Under the pieces are notes generated by a model. The model had not been told where the DNA came from. It saw nothing but the letters and a program-made list of their open reading frames with translations, and made no database searches. The translations under genes and the position numbers were made by a program. A stretch of 64,000 nt of DNA from Dyella sp. C9 (GTDB lineage Bacteria; Pseudomonadota; Gammaproteobacteria; Xanthomonadales; Rhodanobacteraceae), in contig NZ_QIRF01000002.1 in assembly GCF_003332825.1 (NCBI RefSeq), forward strand, positions 463,672 through 527,671. Reading direction: 5' to 3'. This document shows, piece after piece, positions 61,540 through 64,000 of the stretch; the first letter of the stretch is position 1, and each line of letters opens with the position of its first letter.

Positions 61540-62397
61540 ATGGCGACCTTCCACTGCCGCAGCGCCTTCATCTCCGACGTGCATCTGGGCACGCCCGACT
61601 GCAAGGCCAGCTATCTGCTCGACTTCCTGCGCAAGCTGCGTTGCGAAAAGCTGTATCTGGTAGGCGACATCATCGACATGGAAGCATTGGCGCGCCGCAC
61701 CTGGTGGCACGCCGACCACGGCGCCGTGATCGCCGAGGTGCTGGACATGGCCCAGCGCGGGGTGGAAATCATCTATATCCCCGGCAACCACGATGCGCCG
61801 GTGCGCGGGCTGGCCGGGCAAAGCTTCGGCGGCGTGCAGATCGCACTGGACGCGGTGCACGTGGGCGCCGACGGGCGCCGCTACCGCGTGAGCCATGGCG
61901 ACGAATTCGATCCGGAGCAGGTCGGGCGCACATGGATGGTGCACCTGGGGGAAGTGATGCATCGCTTCATCTGCTGGACCAATCGCCGGGTCCACGCCAT
62001 GCGTCGCCGCCTGGAGCTGCCCTACCTGCCGCTGTCGATCATCGTCAAATCGCATATCGGCAAGGCGCTGGCCTATATCCGCTCCTACGAGGAGCGCGTG
62101 GCCACCGACGCCCGCGAGCGCGGCTTCGACGGCCATATCTGCGGTCACATCCATTTCGGCCACGTGCGCGAGATGGGTGGCGTGCTCTACCTCAACGACG
62201 GCGACTGGGTGGAGCACTGCACGGCGCTGGTGGAAGACGCCACCGGCGCCATGGAGCTGATCCACTGGAGCGAGCAGCATGCGCCGCTGGGCCGCGCCAG
62301 CCGCGAACTGGTGCTGCCTTCGGCGGCCGCGGCGCTGGCGCTGGCACCCCTGACGCGCACCCGGCCGGACCTGGGCAAGCTGCGACCGGCGGCTTAG
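61540..62397 (+). CDS. LpxH-like metallophosphoesterase (UDP-2,3-diacylglucosamine diphosphatase family)
   Basis: A 285-residue calcineurin-like phosphoesterase. Metal-binding motifs appear in order: FISDVHLG (D13, H15), LVGDIIDME (D43), IPGNHDAP (N83, H84), SHGDEFD and GHIHFGH. Homologues are annotated as UDP-2,3-diacylglucosamine diphosphatase; a true LpxH would convert UDP-diacylglucosamine to lipid X in lipid A synthesis. This one has a long C-terminal Ala/Leu-rich tail and may be the second type found in Xanthomonads rather than the essential LpxH. The ATG at 61540 has GGGAGAG upstream. Confidence 0.82.
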   Translation: MATFHCRSAFISDVHLGTPDCKASYLLDFLRKLRCEKLYLVGDIIDMEALARRTWWHADHGAVIAEVLDMAQRGVEIIYIPGNHDAPVRGLAGQSFGGVQIALDAVHVGADGRRYRVSHGDEFDPEQVGRTWMVHLGEVMHRFICWTNRRVHAMRRRLELPYLPLSIIVKSHIGKALAYIRSYEERVATDARERGFDGHICGHIHFGHVREMGGVLYLNDGDWVEHCTALVEDATGAMELIHWSEQHAPLGRASRELVLPSAAAALALAPLTRTRPDLGKLRPAA

Positions 62398-62534
62398 CGC
62401 GGAGAATGGGAATGGGTGGCGGGGACGGGCGCCCCCAATCCCCCGGCCCTGCCCCCTCGCCCCTTGCTTCCCCCCAAACCGCCGGCATATCACAGGAGCT
62501 ACAATCCGCCCTCTTTGCCGGAGTCTCACGCCCC

Positions 62535-63458
62535 ATGTCCCTCGACAGCGCCACCCGCGAACGTATCGAATCCCTGTTGCAGAACCACCGCGTGGTGCTG
62601 TTCATGAAGGGCACGCGTAACCAGCCGATGTGCGGTTTCTCCGCTGCCGCCACCAACACCCTCAACGAGCTGCTGCCGGAATACCACACGGTCAACGTGC
62701 TGGAAGACCCCGAAATCCGCGAGGGCATCAAACTCTACGGCGAGTGGCCGACAATCCCGCAGCTGTACGTGCAGGGCGAACTGGTCGGTGGCGCCGACAT
62801 CATTCGCCAGATGTACGCCAGCGGCGAGCTGCACCAGCTGTTCGGCGTGGCCGCGCCGGATCGCACGCCGCCTGAGATCACCATCACCGACAAGGCCGCC
62901 GAGGCCATCCGCCAGGGCACGGCCAACGCACAGGGCCTGGCCCTGCACCTGGAGATCGGCCCGGACCACAGCGCCGGTTTCCAGCTGGCCCCGGGCAGCG
63001 ACCATGACATCGTGGTGCTGTCCAACGGCATCGAAGTGCATTTCGACCCGGGCAGCGCCGCGCGCGCCAAGGGCATCGTGATCGACTGGGTCTCCACCGT
63101 GCAGGGCGAGGGCCTGAGCCTGAAGTTCCCGGGCGCGCAGGAGATCGGCTCGCTGACCGTGCAGGAACTGAAGGCCCGCCTGACCGCCGGGGACCTCACC
63201 CTGGTGGACGTGCGCCCGGCCCATGGCCGCGCCCAGGCCGCCCCGCTGCCGCAGGCCCGCGTGCTGGAAGAGGAAGGCTACGAGACCCTGGCCAACCTGC
63301 CCAAGGACACGCCCATCGCGTTCATCTGCCACCACGGTGTATCCAGCCGCGGCGTGGCCGAGCGCTTCGCTGCGCACGGCTTCACCAAGGTCTACAACGT
63401 CGAGGGCGGCATGGACGCCTGGGCGGCCGAGATCGATTCGTCGGTGCCGCGTTACTGA
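62535..63458 (+). CDS. Monothiol glutaredoxin - A-type carrier-like - rhodanese fusion
   Basis: A 307-residue three-part protein. Residues 1-104 are a Grx4/GrxD-type monothiol glutaredoxin with CGFS (C33), WPTIPQLYVQGELVGGADI and glutathione-binding residues, a family that binds and delivers Fe-S clusters. Residues about 113-195 resemble an A-type Fe-S carrier (IscA fold: EITITDKAAEAIRQG start, VVLSNGIEVHFD) but contain no cysteine, so the carrier function is probably lost. Residues about 205-300 are rhodanese with catalytic C265 in FICHHGVSSRG. The fusion points to Fe-S or sulfur delivery. ATG at 62535; a terminator follows the stop. Confidence 0.9.
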   Translation: MSLDSATRERIESLLQNHRVVLFMKGTRNQPMCGFSAAATNTLNELLPEYHTVNVLEDPEIREGIKLYGEWPTIPQLYVQGELVGGADIIRQMYASGELHQLFGVAAPDRTPPEITITDKAAEAIRQGTANAQGLALHLEIGPDHSAGFQLAPGSDHDIVVLSNGIEVHFDPGSAARAKGIVIDWVSTVQGEGLSLKFPGAQEIGSLTVQELKARLTAGDLTLVDVRPAHGRAQAAPLPQARVLEEEGYETLANLPKDTPIAFICHHGVSSRGVAERFAAHGFTKVYNVEGGMDAWAAEIDSSVPRY

Positions 63459-63489
63459 AGCTCACGCTTGATCTTTCGCTGATCGAAGA

Positions 63490-63516
63490 AACGCCCGCCT
63501 AGCGGGCGTTTTTTTT
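63490..63516 (+). terminator. Rho-independent terminator
   Basis: A 9-bp stem AACGCCCGC / GCGGGCGTT with a CTA loop is followed by eight T. It lies about 30 nt after the glutaredoxin fusion gene. Confidence 0.95.
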
Positions 63517-63573
63517 GGAGGCTTCTTCTTGCGATTGTTTATCAAGCGTTCATAAATTCCCGGACAAGGACGC

Positions 63574-63612
63574 AATTTATATCGATTCCAATCTTTTTGA
63601 ACGATATAAATT
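63574..63612. repeat. AT-rich 11-bp inverted repeat (operator-like)
   Basis: The arms AATTTATATCG (63574-63584) and CGATATAAATT (63602-63612) match perfectly around a 17-bp AT-rich centre. GACGC on the left also pairs with GCGTC on the right if two bases are bulged. Such an AT-rich palindrome is striking in this GC-rich DNA and looks like a protein-binding site or a cruciform. Confidence 0.6.
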
Positions 63613-63839
63613 ACGCGTCATCGCCCGCCGGACGAGAACCACGTCGGCCTAGGGCGCAAGGTTTGCGCATTACGTCAGCAATTACAGAACGCCCGCACCG
63701 GCGACCGTCCAGATTAACGGCAATTTCCTTCGATGCCTTCACATAACTTTGACACCATTGTTTCAGGCGTAAGCTCGTCGTAAGGTCATCACAGCCCCTG
63801 TCACGACAGCTAATCTTCAGACGCGTCGCCCAGGGGCCG

Positions 63840-63977
63840 GGGAACACTTTTACTCAATGAAATCCGTTGTTTCGGCATCGAAACGACACGGGTTCGTTTG
63901 GCCTGAAATCCGGAAGTGGCCGCCACATGGCCAGGGGTTCGTACGCCCTGGTTTCCGGCGGCGGAGGTATTTGCGTC
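63840..63977 (+). promoter_or_regulatory. Structured 5' leader of the edge-truncated gene
   Basis: Between the AT-rich region and the start codon at 63978 the plus strand could form several hairpins: GTTTCG/CGAAAC (63869-63884, loop GCAT), GTGG/CCAC (63916-63926) and CCAGGG/CCCTGG (63931-63951), then the ribosome site GGCGGAGGT. The short phrase TGAAATCCG occurs twice. This is a candidate cis-regulatory leader, but I matched it to no known riboswitch. Confidence 0.4.
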
Positions 63978-64000
63978 ATGCCGTGGAATCATCGCCCTCC
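63978..64000 (+). CDS. Start of a gene cut by the window edge
   Basis: ATG at 63978 with GGCGGAGGT upstream opens M-P-W-N-H-R-P and runs off the window. Too few residues remain to name it; HflK-like proteins begin with a short M-x-W-N start, but this is not enough to call it. Confidence 0.5.

Noticed and set aside
63978..64000. hflK
   Set aside because: Only seven residues are visible (M-P-W-N-H-R-P). A short M-x-W-N start is not enough evidence.

Overview
The window is GC-rich chromosomal DNA from a gammaproteobacterium. Gene content points to the Xanthomonadales, most likely Rhodanobacteraceae (Dyella/Rhodanobacter/Luteibacter type). The clues are a DUF3247 gene, a TonB-dependent receptor followed by a TPR-sulfotransferase, a PdsR/PdsS-like two-component pair, Xanthomonad-type TrpE and DinB, and paired palindromic repeats built on GTAGGAGCGCACCCTGTGCGCGACC. 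The taxonomic call is an inference. I saw no rRNA, tRNA, CRISPR array, insertion sequence or prophage, and nearly all genes look like ordinary chromosomal genes.

Layout. 0-10 kb: two exported dipeptidases (M19 and VanX type), then trpE with a secreted UbiC-fold protein 2 nt downstream, a GYF-domain membrane protein, and a response regulator / secreted protein / histidine kinase operon. 10-22 kb: a Sel1-repeat protein, a 400-bp gap with two terminator hairpins, rpe, djlA with a cytochrome c, purC-SMR-DUF962, a GH50-like agarase lipoprotein, an APC permease, a DUF1704 HExxxH protein and dinB. 22-33 kb: a TonB receptor with a TPR-sulfotransferase, then the pdhB-lpdA half of pyruvate dehydrogenase, an MscS channel and a DUF2884 protein. 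33-51 kb: mostly small envelope, stress and redox genes (FAD dehydrogenase with PanE-like reductase, LtrA, two DUF2845, DUF924, DUF2383, a second DUF2884, a periplasmic peroxiredoxin, a glycine-zipper protein, Usp, a diiron protein, lipoproteins, a membrane LytTR regulator divergent from an acyltransferase, DUF3247, MFS, ubiM, a DUF883-like protein). 51-64 kb: aceE, a 600-bp gap, the co-directional run rsgA - second DUF1704 - maeB, then alaA, an SGNH hydrolase, an LpxH-like phosphoesterase and a glutaredoxin/A-type/rhodanese fusion. The window ends in an AT-rich, hairpin-rich leader and the first codons of a gene cut by the edge.

Working together. Pyruvate dehydrogenase is complete but split: E2 and E3 (27.6-31.2 kb) are about 20 kb from E1 (51.2-53.9 kb). 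The lpdA gene carries its own lipoyl domain, and its interdomain linker is encoded by an inverted pair of palindromic intergenic repeats translated in frame. The malic enzyme and AlaA also act at the pyruvate node. Redox and metal-stress functions recur (peroxiredoxin, monothiol glutaredoxin fusion, diiron protein, Usp, DUF883-like). Many genes encode exported proteins with no assigned role.

The best candidates for new biology are the two DUF1704 HExxxH proteins, the RR/secreted protein/HK operon without a visible sortase, the TonB receptor-sulfotransferase pair, the secreted UbiC-fold protein behind trpE, and the structured leader at the right edge.
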